DNA of 64,000 nucleotides from Arthrobacter sp. AFG20 (GTDB taxonomy: Bacteria > Actinomycetota > Actinomycetes > Actinomycetales > Micrococcaceae), in assembly GCF_002892795.1 (NCBI RefSeq), contig NZ_PJMC01000022.1, positions 1 to 64,000 on the forward strand. Reading direction: 5' to 3'. Shown piece by piece: positions 41,394 to 50,399 of this stretch. The position numbers were made by a program, and so were the translations under genes. The notes below the pieces were generated by a model that did not search any database, was not told the DNA's origin, and was given only the letters and a program-made list of their open reading frames with translations. Positions within the stretch are counted from its first letter, which is position 1, and each line of letters starts with the position of its first letter.

Positions 41394-43400
41394 CTAAATC
41401 CCGGCGGCCCAGTCGTCGTCGTAAGCACGGCCGCGGAAGTGGGCACGGAGGTACTCCCCCACAACTGCGGCGCCGAGATCGCCGGTATCCGGGGCCACCA
41501 CCCGGCCGTCGACCCGCCGGGCCAGCCGCCGGACGAACCGTTCAAGGCCCGGGTCGTCGCCGAGCCGGAAGAACGTGGCCTGCGTGCCCGCACGCCCAAG
41601 CCGGTCCAGCTCGGCGACCGTGACGCGGATGGTCTCCGGATCCGGCGGCCAGCAGAACCACGACTCACCGTCGCCCAGCAAATGGGCTGTGGGCTCGCCG
41701 TCGGTCACCACGAGCAGGACGGGCTGCATGGACGGGTGCTGCCGGAAGAACCGGCCAGCCAGCAGCAGGCCGTGGTGCAGGTTGGTGCCCTGCTCGCGAA
41801 ACGCCGGCAGGGCCGTGAGCTCGCCGATGTCCATCGACTGCGCGTAGCGGCCGAACGTGATCAGCTGCAGCCGGTCCCCGCGGAACCGGGTGGATACGAG
41901 GTGGTGCAGGGCAAGCGCCGTGCGCTTCATGGGCACCCACCGCCCCTCGGCCGCCATCGAGAACGACACGTCCGCGAGCAGGACGACGGCGGCCTGGGTG
42001 CGGGCCTCCGTTTCCGACACCTCGATGTCCCCCACCGCCAGGCGCAGTCCGCCGCCCGGATCACCGCCGCCGGCCGTGGTGCGCCGGATGGCATTGGTTA
42101 TGGTGCTGGTGACGTCCCACGGCTCGGCGTCGCCGAACTCCCACTGCCGGCTGGAGCCGGTCTGCTCGCCGGCAGCCCCGGCGACGCGCGTGTCCCGGCG
42201 CCCCTGCCGGCCCGACAGCTGCTTGGCGGTGTCCCGCAGCAGCGACTTCCCAAGCCGCCGCATGGCCTGGGGCGACAGCCGGAGGTCGCCGTCGGCCCCG
42301 CGCCGCAGGTATCCGCCGTCCTGCATCGCGCGCTCGATGTCAGCAAGGGTGCGCGCCGTCACGGCGGCGTTCTGCCCGAGCTGGCGGGCCAGGGCGTCCA
42401 GGTCCAGGTCGTCGAGGGTGGATCCGTTGTAGTGCTGGGAGAGCTGTTCGGACAGCTCATCGAGTTCGGCGATGTCCTGCAGCACACCGGTGCCGTCACC
42501 CAGCCCAAGTCCCTCCTGGCCGCCGAACCGTTCGGAGCCGCTCCAGTCCTCACCGGGCCGCAGGGAGCGCAGGCTGTCGTCGAGCTGGTTGAGCTGTGCC
42601 ATGAGGTCGGCCGAGCCGAAGGCCTGGGCGGACAGCCGCATCAGCTCCTCGCGCTGCTCCGGGGACATCGATTGCAGCATCCGCTGGGCCGCGGCGGCAC
42701 GCTTGGCGAGGGCGTCCACCAGCTCCTCAACGGACTGCGGATTCTCCGGAAAGTAGTGGCCGTGCTTGGCCATGAACTCCCGGAAATCGGCGTCGGTGTC
42801 CTCGCCGTGGCGGTGCTTGCCGAGCAGCCCGTTGAGGTCGCGCAGCATCTCGCTCACGGCTTCGCGGTCCTCGTCGGTGGCGTTCTCGAGCGCCTGCTTC
42901 ATGCCGGCAAACCGCTGGTCTAGGACTTCACGGCCGAGCAGGTCCTTGATCCTTTCGAAGGCTTCCCGGGCGCTGCTCGACTGCCAGTCGTAGGACGCGA
43001 GCTCGTTGACCGCTGCTGCCGTGGACTGGGGCAGGTTCTGCAGCTGCATCTCGCGGAAGGCGCGGTCGTTGTTGTCCATCATGGCGTCGCGGGCCAGCTG
43101 CTTGCGCTCCTCCAGCACCGCGGTGTCCAGCAACTTCCTGACCTCGCTGAGGGTGCCGTCCAGCTTATGGCGGCCCAGCAGTTCACTCCGCCGTTGCTGG
43201 ACGCGGCGGGCCAGGTTGTCGAGCCCGTCGCGGTTCCGGCCGCCGCGCCGGAGGAACTCCTGCAGGGCATGCCGGGGCGAGTAGCCTTCCATGACGTCCT
43301 CGGCGATGGCCTCCAGCGCCTCCGCCAGGTCCACCGGCGGGGCCAGCGGATCCGGACCTCCGGCGTACCGGCCGTACCTGGACCGGTTGTGCAGGGTCAT
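41394..43400 (-). CDS. VWA-domain protein, partner of the MoxR ATPase
   Basis: A 668-aa protein. A long helical N-terminus (residues 1-~450, with several charged coiled-coil stretches) precedes a von Willebrand A domain whose MIDAS reads LLADVSFSM (DxSxS) with Thr and Asp in LVVTDGEPT. The family is like the CoxE/BchD-type partner of MoxR AAA+ ATPases, which act as metal-loading or protein-remodelling chaperones. It directly follows the MoxR gene (30 bp). No cofactor enzyme is near, so the client is unknown. Confidence 0.88.
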   Translation of the reverse strand: MTLHNRSRYGRYAGGPDPLAPPVDLAEALEAIAEDVMEGYSPRHALQEFLRRGGRNRDGLDNLARRVQQRRSELLGRHKLDGTLSEVRKLLDTAVLEERKQLARDAMMDNNDRAFREMQLQNLPQSTAAAVNELASYDWQSSSAREAFERIKDLLGREVLDQRFAGMKQALENATDEDREAVSEMLRDLNGLLGKHRHGEDTDADFREFMAKHGHYFPENPQSVEELVDALAKRAAAAQRMLQSMSPEQREELMRLSAQAFGSADLMAQLNQLDDSLRSLRPGEDWSGSERFGGQEGLGLGDGTGVLQDIAELDELSEQLSQHYNGSTLDDLDLDALARQLGQNAAVTARTLADIERAMQDGGYLRRGADGDLRLSPQAMRRLGKSLLRDTAKQLSGRQGRRDTRVAGAAGEQTGSSRQWEFGDAEPWDVTSTITNAIRRTTAGGGDPGGGLRLAVGDIEVSETEARTQAAVVLLADVSFSMAAEGRWVPMKRTALALHHLVSTRFRGDRLQLITFGRYAQSMDIGELTALPAFREQGTNLHHGLLLAGRFFRQHPSMQPVLLVVTDGEPTAHLLGDGESWFCWPPDPETIRVTVAELDRLGRAGTQATFFRLGDDPGLERFVRRLARRVDGRVVAPDTGDLGAAVVGEYLRAHFRGRAYDDDWAAGI

Positions 43401-43430
43401 GATGCCTCCTGTACCGAGCAGAAACTGTAC

Positions 43431-44831
43431 TTAGCCGTAAACCGTTGCCTCGTCGTCGGACTCCTTGGAGATCCGCCGGGCGAGGTACAGGCCTTCCAGC
43501 GCAAGTTCGACGGCGGCGGCGCGCTGACCGTCATTTTTCGCGCCCAGGCGCTCACTGATTTTGTCGTAGAGACTTGATCCGTTTCCGGATCCGTTGAGGG
43601 ACGGGAGGTTCTGCAGGAACTCCCGCGCCGTGACCTGGTCCCCGGTGGTCACTGTGGTGTGGCCGTCGAGGGCGGCCACGAGCGGGCCCATCTCGATCCC
43701 CTTGAAATGCGCCCGCACGGCTTCAGCCGTGGCTGTGCGCAGCAGGTGGTCGAGGATGCCCTGTTCACGCCCCTCCTCGCCCGACTCAAACTCGATCTTG
43801 CCGGTGAGGACTTCCACGGCGGTCTCCAGGTCGATGATCCGCGCGACGGCCTCGTCCTCACCGCGCACGCTGGCCCGGCGCAGGGCCGCTGCCGCGACGG
43901 TTTCGGCGCCCGCGATGCCGAAGCGGGCGGAAACGCCGGAGGTCTGGTTGATGGCCCGGGACTGCCGGAGCGCCCGGGTATAGCGGGCCAGGATCTCGAG
44001 GATGACGGGCGGGACGTCGGCCACCAGCTTCCCCTCCTGCCGGATGACGGAAACTTCGTCGTCCAGCTCGATCGGGTAGTGCGTGCGGATCTCCGCGCCG
44101 AAGCGGTCCTTCAGGGGCGTGATGATCCGGCCGCGGTTGGTGTAGTCCTCGGGGTTGGCGGACGCGACGACGAGTACGTCCAGCGGCAGCCGCAGCACGT
44201 ACCCACGGATCTGGATGTCGCGCTCCTCCATCACGTTGAGCATCGAGACCTGGATGCGCTCGGCGAGGTCGGGCAGCTCGTTGATGGCTATGATCCCGCG
44301 GTTGGAGCGCGGGACCAGGCCGTAGTGGATGGTTTCCGGGTCCCCGAGCCGGCGGCCCTCGGCAACCCGCATCGGGTCGACGTCGCCGATGAGGTCGGCC
44401 ACGGAAGTGTCCGGCGTCGCGAGCTTTTCGACGTACCGCTCTGAGCGGTGGCGCCAGGCCACCCGCATCCGGTCCCCCTCGGTGAGGGCACGGGCGCGGG
44501 ACTGCTCGGTGATCGGTTCGTACGGGTGCTCGTTGAGTTCCGAGTCCTCGATCACCGGCGACCACTCGTCCAGCAGCCCGGCCAGGGTGCGGAGCAGCCG
44601 GGTCTTGCCCTGCCCGCGTTCGCCGAGCAGGACGACGTCGTGGCCGGCGATCAGGGCACGCTCAAGCTGGGGCAGGACGGTCCGGCTGAACCCGTACAGC
44701 CCGGGCCACGGATCACGGCCCGCCGCGAGCGCCGCGATCAGATTGTCGCGGATTTCGTGGCGCAGGTCCTTGTGGACGTGGCCGGATGCACGCAGTTCGC
44801 CAACGGTGAAGATATCTGGACGATCACTCAC
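43431..44831 (-). CDS. MoxR-family AAA+ ATPase (magnesium-chelatase ChlI-like)
   Basis: A 466-aa AAA+ protein. Walker A is GERGQGKT at residues 70-77, and the Walker B-like segment is RGIIAINELPDLAERIQVSM. Sensor/arginine-finger blocks YTNRGRIITPLKDRFGAEIR and RALRQSRAINQTSGVSARFG are clear. It uses ATP to remodel a partner together with the VWA protein encoded downstream. The insertion between Walker A and B (MRVAEGRRLGDPETIHYGLV) is that of BchI/ChlI-like members. Confidence 0.92.
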   Translation of the reverse strand: MSDRPDIFTVGELRASGHVHKDLRHEIRDNLIAALAAGRDPWPGLYGFSRTVLPQLERALIAGHDVVLLGERGQGKTRLLRTLAGLLDEWSPVIEDSELNEHPYEPITEQSRARALTEGDRMRVAWRHRSERYVEKLATPDTSVADLIGDVDPMRVAEGRRLGDPETIHYGLVPRSNRGIIAINELPDLAERIQVSMLNVMEERDIQIRGYVLRLPLDVLVVASANPEDYTNRGRIITPLKDRFGAEIRTHYPIELDDEVSVIRQEGKLVADVPPVILEILARYTRALRQSRAINQTSGVSARFGIAGAETVAAAALRRASVRGEDEAVARIIDLETAVEVLTGKIEFESGEEGREQGILDHLLRTATAEAVRAHFKGIEMGPLVAALDGHTTVTTGDQVTAREFLQNLPSLNGSGNGSSLYDKISERLGAKNDGQRAAAVELALEGLYLARRISKESDDEATVYG

Positions 44832-44917
44832 CCCTCTACCGTAGTCCTCGACTGTGCGGGGAATCGAGAGATTCCCTCCAATTCCCGCTCCGCGGCTCCC
44901 CCGCTACGCTTATTGCT

Positions 44918-45583
44918 GTGATTGCAGAAACACCGTCGGCGCCATCACCGCCGTCGAAACCGGAAAGCACCCTGCTGCTTCTGGTGCGCCACGGGGAGAC
45001 GCCCACCACGGGCATGGTGCTGCCGGGCCGGGCGCCGGGACTGCATCTTTCCGACCGTGGCCGGGCCCAGGCCGAGCGGGTGGCGGAGCGGCTCGCGGGC
45101 CTCAAAGTCGACGCCGTCTACTCCTCGCCGCTGGAGCGCACCTGCGAGACGGCGGAGCCCACGGCCGTCGCTGTTGGACTGGCGGTGCGCCGGGAGCCCG
45201 GCCTGATCGAATGCGACTTCGGCGAGTGGACCGGCGTCGCCCTCGCCGAGCTGTCCGGCCTGCCGGAATGGCAGACGGTGCAGCACAACCCCTCGGCCTT
45301 CCGCTTTCCCAGCGGTGAGAGCTTCACGGAGATGCAGGCGCGGATCGTCAGCGCGCTCGAGGGACTGGGGACAGCGCACGCCGGGGGCGTCGTCGTCTGT
45401 TTTTCGCACGCCGACCCGATCAAGGCGGCAGTGGCCCACGCCCTGGGCACGGATCTTGACCATTTCCAGCGGATTGTCATCAGCCCGGGGTCGGTCTCTG
45501 CCATCTCATACGCGGACGGTCAGGCGCCTGCCGTGCACATGGTGAATTCGAATTCGGAGCCGCTGAGCGGGCTGAGGGCGTGA
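44918..45583 (+). CDS. Histidine phosphatase family protein (MSMEG_4193-like phosphomutase)
   Basis: A 221-aa branch-1 histidine phosphatase. The catalytic LVRHGETPTTG carries the phospho-His, with Arg in SSPLERTCETAEPT and the second His in VVVCFSHADPIKAA. The start is GTG at 44918. In many actinobacteria this gene begins a conserved set with DUF3090 and the SCO1664 family; here the next gene (1 bp after the stop) is the SCO1664-type, with DUF3090 missing. Confidence 0.9.
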   Translation: MIAETPSAPSPPSKPESTLLLLVRHGETPTTGMVLPGRAPGLHLSDRGRAQAERVAERLAGLKVDAVYSSPLERTCETAEPTAVAVGLAVRREPGLIECDFGEWTGVALAELSGLPEWQTVQHNPSAFRFPSGESFTEMQARIVSALEGLGTAHAGGVVVCFSHADPIKAAVAHALGTDLDHFQRIVISPGSVSAISYADGQAPAVHMVNSNSEPLSGLRA

Positions 45584-45584
45584 C

Positions 45585-46292
45585 ATGGCTGCGTGCGGAC
45601 GCGAGCTGACACTTCTCGCAGAAGGGCAGGTCGAGCTGATCGGACGCATCCCGCGCAGCAGCAACGAGACGTTCCTCGTAGAGATTTCCGGCGGGGACGA
45701 CTCCGGCTTTGCGGTCTACAAGCCGGAAGCCGGCGAGCGGCCGCTGTCAGATTTCGAGCCCGGACTGTATCGCCGGGAACGCGCGGCGTACCTGCTCAGC
45801 GAGTCCCTTGGCTGGGGCATCGTGCCGACGACGGTGATCCGGGATGAAGCGCCGTTGGGGATCGGGTCGCTGCAGTGGTTCATCGACTGCGACTTCAGCG
45901 AGCATTACTTCACCCTGTACGCCGATGCCCCGGAGACGCACAGCGACCTGGCGCGGATCGCACTGTTCGATTACGTCGCCAACAACACGGACCGCAAAAG
46001 CGGTCACGTGCTGCGTGGCGACGACGGGCGGGTGTGGGGCATCGACCACGGGCTGTGCTTCTCGGCAATCTTCAAACTGCGCACAGTAATCTGGGACTTC
46101 GCGGGCGACCCCGTCCCCGAGGCCCTGCTCGAGGACATCGCTCCGCTTGCCGAGGCCGTGCCCGTGGAGGTGGCGGAACTCCTCGACGGCTCGGAGGTCA
46201 CCGCACTGCAGCGCCGCGTCCGGCGCCTGCTGCTAGAGCCGGTGCTGCCGGTGGACCATACCGGCATGCGATACCCGTGGCCGCTGGTGTAG
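45585..46292 (+). CDS. SCO1664-family protein, PI-kinase-like
   Basis: A 235-aa protein similar to phosphatidylinositol-3/4-kinase-like small proteins. Residues FAVYKPEAGERPLSDFEPGL give the ATP-lysine region, and NNTDRKSGHVLRGDDGRVWG with GIDHGLCFS form the catalytic and metal (DxxK/DHG) block. Function unproven; the family is conserved in actinobacteria beside the histidine phosphatase. The ATG at 45585 lies one base after the previous stop, so the two are co-translated. Confidence 0.88.
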   Translation: MAACGRELTLLAEGQVELIGRIPRSSNETFLVEISGGDDSGFAVYKPEAGERPLSDFEPGLYRRERAAYLLSESLGWGIVPTTVIRDEAPLGIGSLQWFIDCDFSEHYFTLYADAPETHSDLARIALFDYVANNTDRKSGHVLRGDDGRVWGIDHGLCFSAIFKLRTVIWDFAGDPVPEALLEDIAPLAEAVPVEVAELLDGSEVTALQRRVRRLLLEPVLPVDHTGMRYPWPLV

Positions 46293-46319
46293 GAGGCACT
46301 TCCTAGGGCCCGCTCAGAT

Positions 46320-47792
46320 CTAGGCGTAGGGGTCAGCGATGCCGAGGTACTGCGTGGTGGTGTATTCGGCGATGCCTTCGGACCCGCCTTCACGCCCCAA
46401 GCCGGATTGTTTCACCCCGCCGAAGGGCGCCGCGGCATTGGAAATGACGCCAGCGTTGAAGCCGACCATGCCGAACTCAATCTGCTCGGACACACGCACG
46501 AGACGGTTGAAGTCAGACGAGTAGAGGTAGGCGGCCAGGCCGTACTCGGTGGAATTGGCCATGGCGATGGCCTGTTCCTCGGTGCTGAAAGTGGTGATCG
46601 GGGCGACCGGACCGAAGATCTCGGTCCGAAGGATCTCCGCGGTGTTGGAAACGCCGGCCAGGACGGTGGGCTGGTAGAAGTAGCCGGGGCCATCCACAGG
46701 CGCGCCGCCGGTGACCACCGTTGCACCGGCGGTCACGGCATCCTCCACCAGGGCGTGCACGTCCTTGCGCGCGCCGCCATCGATCAGCGGGCCCACTGTG
46801 ACTCCATCCTCGGTGCCACGGCCGGGGCGAAGTGCTTTCATCGCCTCGGCGAACTTGGCCGTGAACTCCTCCGCCACCGACTCGTGCACGAGGAACCGGT
46901 TGGCGGCGGTGCAGGCCTCGCCCATGTTCCGCATCTTCGCCGCCATCGCCCCTTGCACTGCCTTGTCCAGATTGGCGTCCTCGAACACGATGAAGGGCGC
47001 GTTGCCGCCGAGCTCCATGGACGTGCGCAGCACGTTCTGGGACGCCTCGGCGATCAACTGCTTGCCCACCGGCGTCGAGCCCGTAAAGGAAATCTTCCGC
47101 AGCCGGGCATCCTTCAGCAGCGGCCCGGAGATGGACGAAGCCGACGACGACGAGACGACGTTCAGCACACCGGCCGGCAGGCCCGCTTCCATCATCACCT
47201 GCGCGAAAAGCTGTGACGTCAGCGGCGTGAGCTTTGCCGCTTTAAGCACCATGGTGCATCCGGCCGCCACTGCGGGTGCAACCTTGCGGGTGGCCATCGC
47301 CAGCGGGAAGTTCCACGGCGTGATCAGCAGGCACGGCCCCACCGGCTTGTGCTGCACCAGGATCTTGTTCTTGCCCTCTGGGGTGGTCAGGTAGCGGCCG
47401 TAATCACGCACCGCCTCTTCCGAAAACCAGCGCAGGAACTCGGCCGCGTACGCAACCTCGCCCCGCGCCTCGGCCAGCGGTTTGCCCATCTCGAGGGTCA
47501 TCAGCAGGGCGAAGTCCTCGGCGCGTTGGGTCACCAGTTCGAAGGCACGGCGCAGGGTCTCGGCTCTTTCACGCGGAGCGGTCCGCGCCCAGGACGCCTG
47601 GACGGCGTCCGCTGCGTCAAGCGCGGCGAGAGCGTCCTCGCTGGTGGCCGAGGCCAGCGTTGCCAGGACCTTGCCGGTGGCCGGGTCCTCGACGTCGAAC
47701 GTGCCTCCGCCGGAAGCGTCACGCCATTCGCCATTGATCAGCAGCCCGGTAGGCACTGACGCCAGCAGTCCGGTCTCGTGTTCGGTGGTCAC
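46320..47792 (-). CDS. gabD: NAD(P)-dependent succinate-semialdehyde dehydrogenase
   Basis: A 490-aa aldehyde dehydrogenase of the GabD group. The catalytic Glu is in SMELGGNAPFIVFEDANLD and the catalytic Cys in NMGEACTAANRF; NFPLAMATRKVAPAVAAGCT is typical of succinate-semialdehyde dehydrogenases. It oxidises succinate semialdehyde to succinate, feeding the TCA cycle. The GTG at 47792 is chosen (GAAGGA 6 nt upstream; GTGA overlap with the Nudix stop at 47789-47791). It ends the minus arm of the putative N-heterocycle cluster. Confidence 0.93.
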   Translation of the reverse strand: MTTEHETGLLASVPTGLLINGEWRDASGGGTFDVEDPATGKVLATLASATSEDALAALDAADAVQASWARTAPRERAETLRRAFELVTQRAEDFALLMTLEMGKPLAEARGEVAYAAEFLRWFSEEAVRDYGRYLTTPEGKNKILVQHKPVGPCLLITPWNFPLAMATRKVAPAVAAGCTMVLKAAKLTPLTSQLFAQVMMEAGLPAGVLNVVSSSSASSISGPLLKDARLRKISFTGSTPVGKQLIAEASQNVLRTSMELGGNAPFIVFEDANLDKAVQGAMAAKMRNMGEACTAANRFLVHESVAEEFTAKFAEAMKALRPGRGTEDGVTVGPLIDGGARKDVHALVEDAVTAGATVVTGGAPVDGPGYFYQPTVLAGVSNTAEILRTEIFGPVAPITTFSTEEQAIAMANSTEYGLAAYLYSSDFNRLVRVSEQIEFGMVGFNAGVISNAAAPFGGVKQSGLGREGGSEGIAEYTTTQYLGIADPYA

Positions 47793-48310
47793 AATGTATC
47801 CTTCAGCCACATCGGGCTCCTTACTATGCATAGGTCATGTTCGGTTTCCCGGGATGCGTCCGGCAATGTTCCCTGGAGGACGTTGTCCAGCCACGGAACC
47901 CGGTTGGAGAAGCGGCTGATCTTGGAGGGAACGGTCCAGCGGTATGTGTCGTGCTCGTCGTTGATCACCAGCCGGCGCCGTTTGCTGACCGCGGTGAACG
48001 TGTGCACCACCCAGGGGTTGCCGCCGTCGTCGGAAATCAACAGCGGATCCCTGGACTCAAAGCCGGCCAGGTCCTGGAGCGTCAGTCCCGCCTCATCTTC
48101 AAGCTCAACCAATGCCTGCTGCCGGGGAGAGACGCCCGGCTCGAGGTACCCGGTGATGCAGTGCCAGAGGCCACCCTCGTGTCCGACGGACTGGCTCCGT
48201 TTGAAGAGTGCAATCCGTCCGCGCCACTCAACCACTACGGCCACCACGGGGCGGGGCGGGCGGGCCGTGATGCAGTCAGCCCTCGGCCCTTGCAGTGTTG
48301 CGGTGCTCAC
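47789..48310 (-). CDS. Nudix-fold hydrolase with a degenerate Nudix box
   Basis: A 173-aa Nudix-type protein. The fold is seen in VVAVVVEWRGRIALFKRSQS and GLWHCITGYLEPG. The box that should read Gx5Ex7REUxEExGU appears as GYLEPGV...VELEDEAGL: the first Glu is Val, the Arg is Val and one Glu is Asp, so Mg2+-dependent pyrophosphatase activity is doubtful. The start is GTG at 48310, overlapping the cysteine hydrolase stop (GTGA). It sits between the hydrolase and gabD in a tight operon. Confidence 0.82.
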   Translation of the reverse strand: MSTATLQGPRADCITARPPRPVVAVVVEWRGRIALFKRSQSVGHEGGLWHCITGYLEPGVSPRQQALVELEDEAGLTLQDLAGFESRDPLLISDDGGNPWVVHTFTAVSKRRRLVINDEHDTYRWTVPSKISRFSNRVPWLDNVLQGTLPDASRETEHDLCIVRSPMWLKDTL

Positions 48311-48870
48311 CGGGCGAGGAGTTCCTCGCTGGTGACCACTTCGCACATGGGCGAGAGCAGTTTTAGGAGGGCCAGGGTCTGCTGCTGGGCTTCGTCGCTC
48401 ACCGCGGCGCAGGCATCGGAAACGACGGTAACGAAGCGGCCGGCGTCGACGGCGCCGAGGGCAGTGGACAGGACACAGCAGTCCGTCGCTACCCCGACGA
48501 GCACCATTTCCGCGCCTTCCGGCACCAGCGCCGCGAGATCCGGTCCCCACTTCGAGAATGTCGGGGCATCGAGCACGATCGCCTCGCCTGGGACATCCAG
48601 AGTGATGTCCCAGGCCTCGGAGCCGGACGGGAACCGCATCCCATCCCAGCGCCGGTAGTAGGCGGCCCAGGCTCCCGTTTCCGCTTCGTCCCGGATGAAC
48701 CGGGTGAACACGCTACCGGAGCCGAGAGCCTGCTGCAGCTGGCTGATCACCGGCACGATCTCGCGGTAGCGGGGCACCTGCCACTGGCCCTCGTCGCGGA
48801 ACGCGCGCTGCATGTCGATCACCACCAGCGTGGCGCCGTCCGGCCGGGAGCCGGGGCCTGCCTGCTTCAC
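48307..48870 (-). CDS. Cysteine hydrolase, isochorismatase/RutB-like
   Basis: A 187-aa isochorismatase-like hydrolase. The triad is Asp in LVVIDMQRAF, Lys in APTFSKWGPDLAALV and Cys in LVGVATDCCVLST. Such enzymes cleave amides or ureides (N-carbamoyl compounds, peroxyureidoacrylate, nicotinamide). It fits a ring-opened amide intermediate. The ATG at 48870 overlaps the permease stop (ATGA, 48867-48870), so it is translated with the transporter. Confidence 0.9.
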   Translation of the reverse strand: MKQAGPGSRPDGATLVVIDMQRAFRDEGQWQVPRYREIVPVISQLQQALGSGSVFTRFIRDEAETGAWAAYYRRWDGMRFPSGSEAWDITLDVPGEAIVLDAPTFSKWGPDLAALVPEGAEMVLVGVATDCCVLSTALGAVDAGRFVTVVSDACAAVSDEAQQQTLALLKLLSPMCEVVTSEELLAR

Positions 48871-50297
48871 AGGGTCTGGGCAGCGGGGCTGCGGTCGAGC
48901 ATTTCCTGTCCGGAGAGACGCTGGCGCCGGTGGGTGGCGAAGTAGACGCCCGCTGCAACGGCGGCACCCACGTAGTAGGAGAGGTCACCGATCTGCGGGA
49001 AGGCCGCGGCGATGGGGCCGGTGTAGATCGAGGACATCCAGAACGGGGAGGAGAGTGCGACGCCGGCAGCCCAGGCCACGAAGCCCCATTCGAACTTCCG
49101 GCCCTTGTCGAACAGTTCGCGCAGGCCCCGCTCGGTGCGCCTGCCTCCGAAGAGGTAGTCGCACACGAGGACGGCCACGTACGGGGCGATGCAGTAGGCA
49201 GTCAGGTTGAGGAAGGCGGTGAAGCCGCTGTTGAACCCGGTCTGGCCCCACAAAGCCACGAAGTAGGAGGCCACGCAGATGAACACGACAGCAGTGTGGC
49301 GCTTAACGGGGACGCCCATGGTCTGGATGGAGATGGCACCGCCGTAGACGTTCAGGAAGTTCTGCGTGAAGGAGGACAGGGCGACGACGCCGAGGCCGAC
49401 GGCGGCCCAGGGGCCCATGAGCTCCTTGAGCGCACCGATGCTGTCGGACGCGGTGGTGGTCGATCCGAGGAGGGTGCCCAGGATTCCCATCCAGACGAGG
49501 GTGACGAAGTTCCCGGACATGGTGGCCCAGCCGGCGCCCCGGCGGTTGCCGGGGGTGTTGGGCAGGTAACGGGAGTAGTCGGACGCGAACGGCATCCAGG
49601 CCACGATGAAGGAGAAGAACCAACCGAAGAAGATGATCCATCCGCCGATGCCATCAAAGCCCGGGGCGGACTCATTGGGGGTGTTGACGACTTTGCCGTT
49701 GGCCGCTGCCACGATGGTGATGAAGACGAAGCCGACAACCAAAACGAACGACAGGATGCGCTGCAGGAAGTGGATCAGGTTGTAGCCGATGACGGCCACG
49801 CCGAGCTGGATGACCATGAGGATCAGGGATGAGACCCAGAACGGAATATCGGTGAGCAGTGCGATGGCCTGGCCGCCGAGGATGACGGTCACGGCGGCCC
49901 AGCCGATGCCGGCGAACACGTTAACGTAGGCCACCGGGAACAGATTGCCGATGAAACCTAGCGGTCCCCGGCCCTGCATCTGCTGGGGTACGCCCAGCCG
50001 GACTCCCATGGCCGACAGGTATCCCATTCCCGCCGAGGAGGTCACGCCGGCGAGGACGATCGCCAGGACCGCAGCCCAGAAGGGAAGGCCGAAGTAGGTG
50101 GCGCTAAAGCCGAGGACGACGATGGGGAAGTTCATTCCCGCGGCGAACCAGAGGAAGAACTGGGAGCGGGGCTTTCCGTGGCGTTCGACGTCGGGGATGT
50201 GCTCGATGCCGTAGGGCTCGATTTTGGTGAGGCTGTCGCGGTAGCCGCGGTCTTCGGCGACGCTGTTTTCGGCGGCGCTCATGGTGTCTGGGCTCAT
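48867..50297 (-). CDS. NCS1-family purine-cytosine permease-like transporter
   Basis: A 476-aa transporter with about twelve membrane segments and NCS1 blocks such as KPRSQFFLWFAAGMNFPIVV near the N-terminus and MQGRGPLGFIGNLFPVAYVN. NCS1 carriers import nucleobases, hydantoins, allantoin, thiamine and pyridoxine. AGGA precedes the ATG. It starts a four-gene overlapping run (permease, cysteine hydrolase, Nudix, gabD). The identity of the cargo is the key unknown for this cluster. Confidence 0.92.
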   Translation of the reverse strand: MSPDTMSAAENSVAEDRGYRDSLTKIEPYGIEHIPDVERHGKPRSQFFLWFAAGMNFPIVVLGFSATYFGLPFWAAVLAIVLAGVTSSAGMGYLSAMGVRLGVPQQMQGRGPLGFIGNLFPVAYVNVFAGIGWAAVTVILGGQAIALLTDIPFWVSSLILMVIQLGVAVIGYNLIHFLQRILSFVLVVGFVFITIVAAANGKVVNTPNESAPGFDGIGGWIIFFGWFFSFIVAWMPFASDYSRYLPNTPGNRRGAGWATMSGNFVTLVWMGILGTLLGSTTTASDSIGALKELMGPWAAVGLGVVALSSFTQNFLNVYGGAISIQTMGVPVKRHTAVVFICVASYFVALWGQTGFNSGFTAFLNLTAYCIAPYVAVLVCDYLFGGRRTERGLRELFDKGRKFEWGFVAWAAGVALSSPFWMSSIYTGPIAAAFPQIGDLSYYVGAAVAAGVYFATHRRQRLSGQEMLDRSPAAQTL

Positions 50298-50316
50298 TTT
50301 TGTCCTAATGTGGGAT

Positions 50317-50332
50317 GCGCACCTAGGTGCGC
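50317..50332. promoter_or_regulatory. Perfect 16-bp palindrome upstream of the NCS1 permease
   Basis: GCGCACCTAGGTGCGC, 19 bp upstream of the permease ATG. It is centred on CCTAGG and could be an operator for the permease-hydrolase-Nudix-gabD run or a hairpin in its leader. Confidence 0.55.
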
Positions 50333-50352
50333 TGCTTGAGAGCAGATTGGGT

Positions 50353-50394
50353 CGGCGCGGCTGGTTTCCTGTCGGAGGGTGGTCAGCCGCGCCG
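50353..50394 (-). terminator. Hairpin after the NTF2-flavin reductase gene
   Basis: CGGCGCGGCTG (50353-50363) pairs with CAGCCGCGCCG (50384-50394) around a 20-nt loop, 5 bp past the flavin reductase stop on the minus strand. It would separate this gene from the downstream permease transcript. Confidence 0.55.
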
Positions 50395-50399
50395 GAACT

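Noticed and set aside
41375..41400. GCTAAATCCC occurring twice between convergent genes as an attachment site
   Set aside because: Only ten bases in a 20-bp spacer that also holds a stop codon; too short to support more than chance or a weak terminator part.
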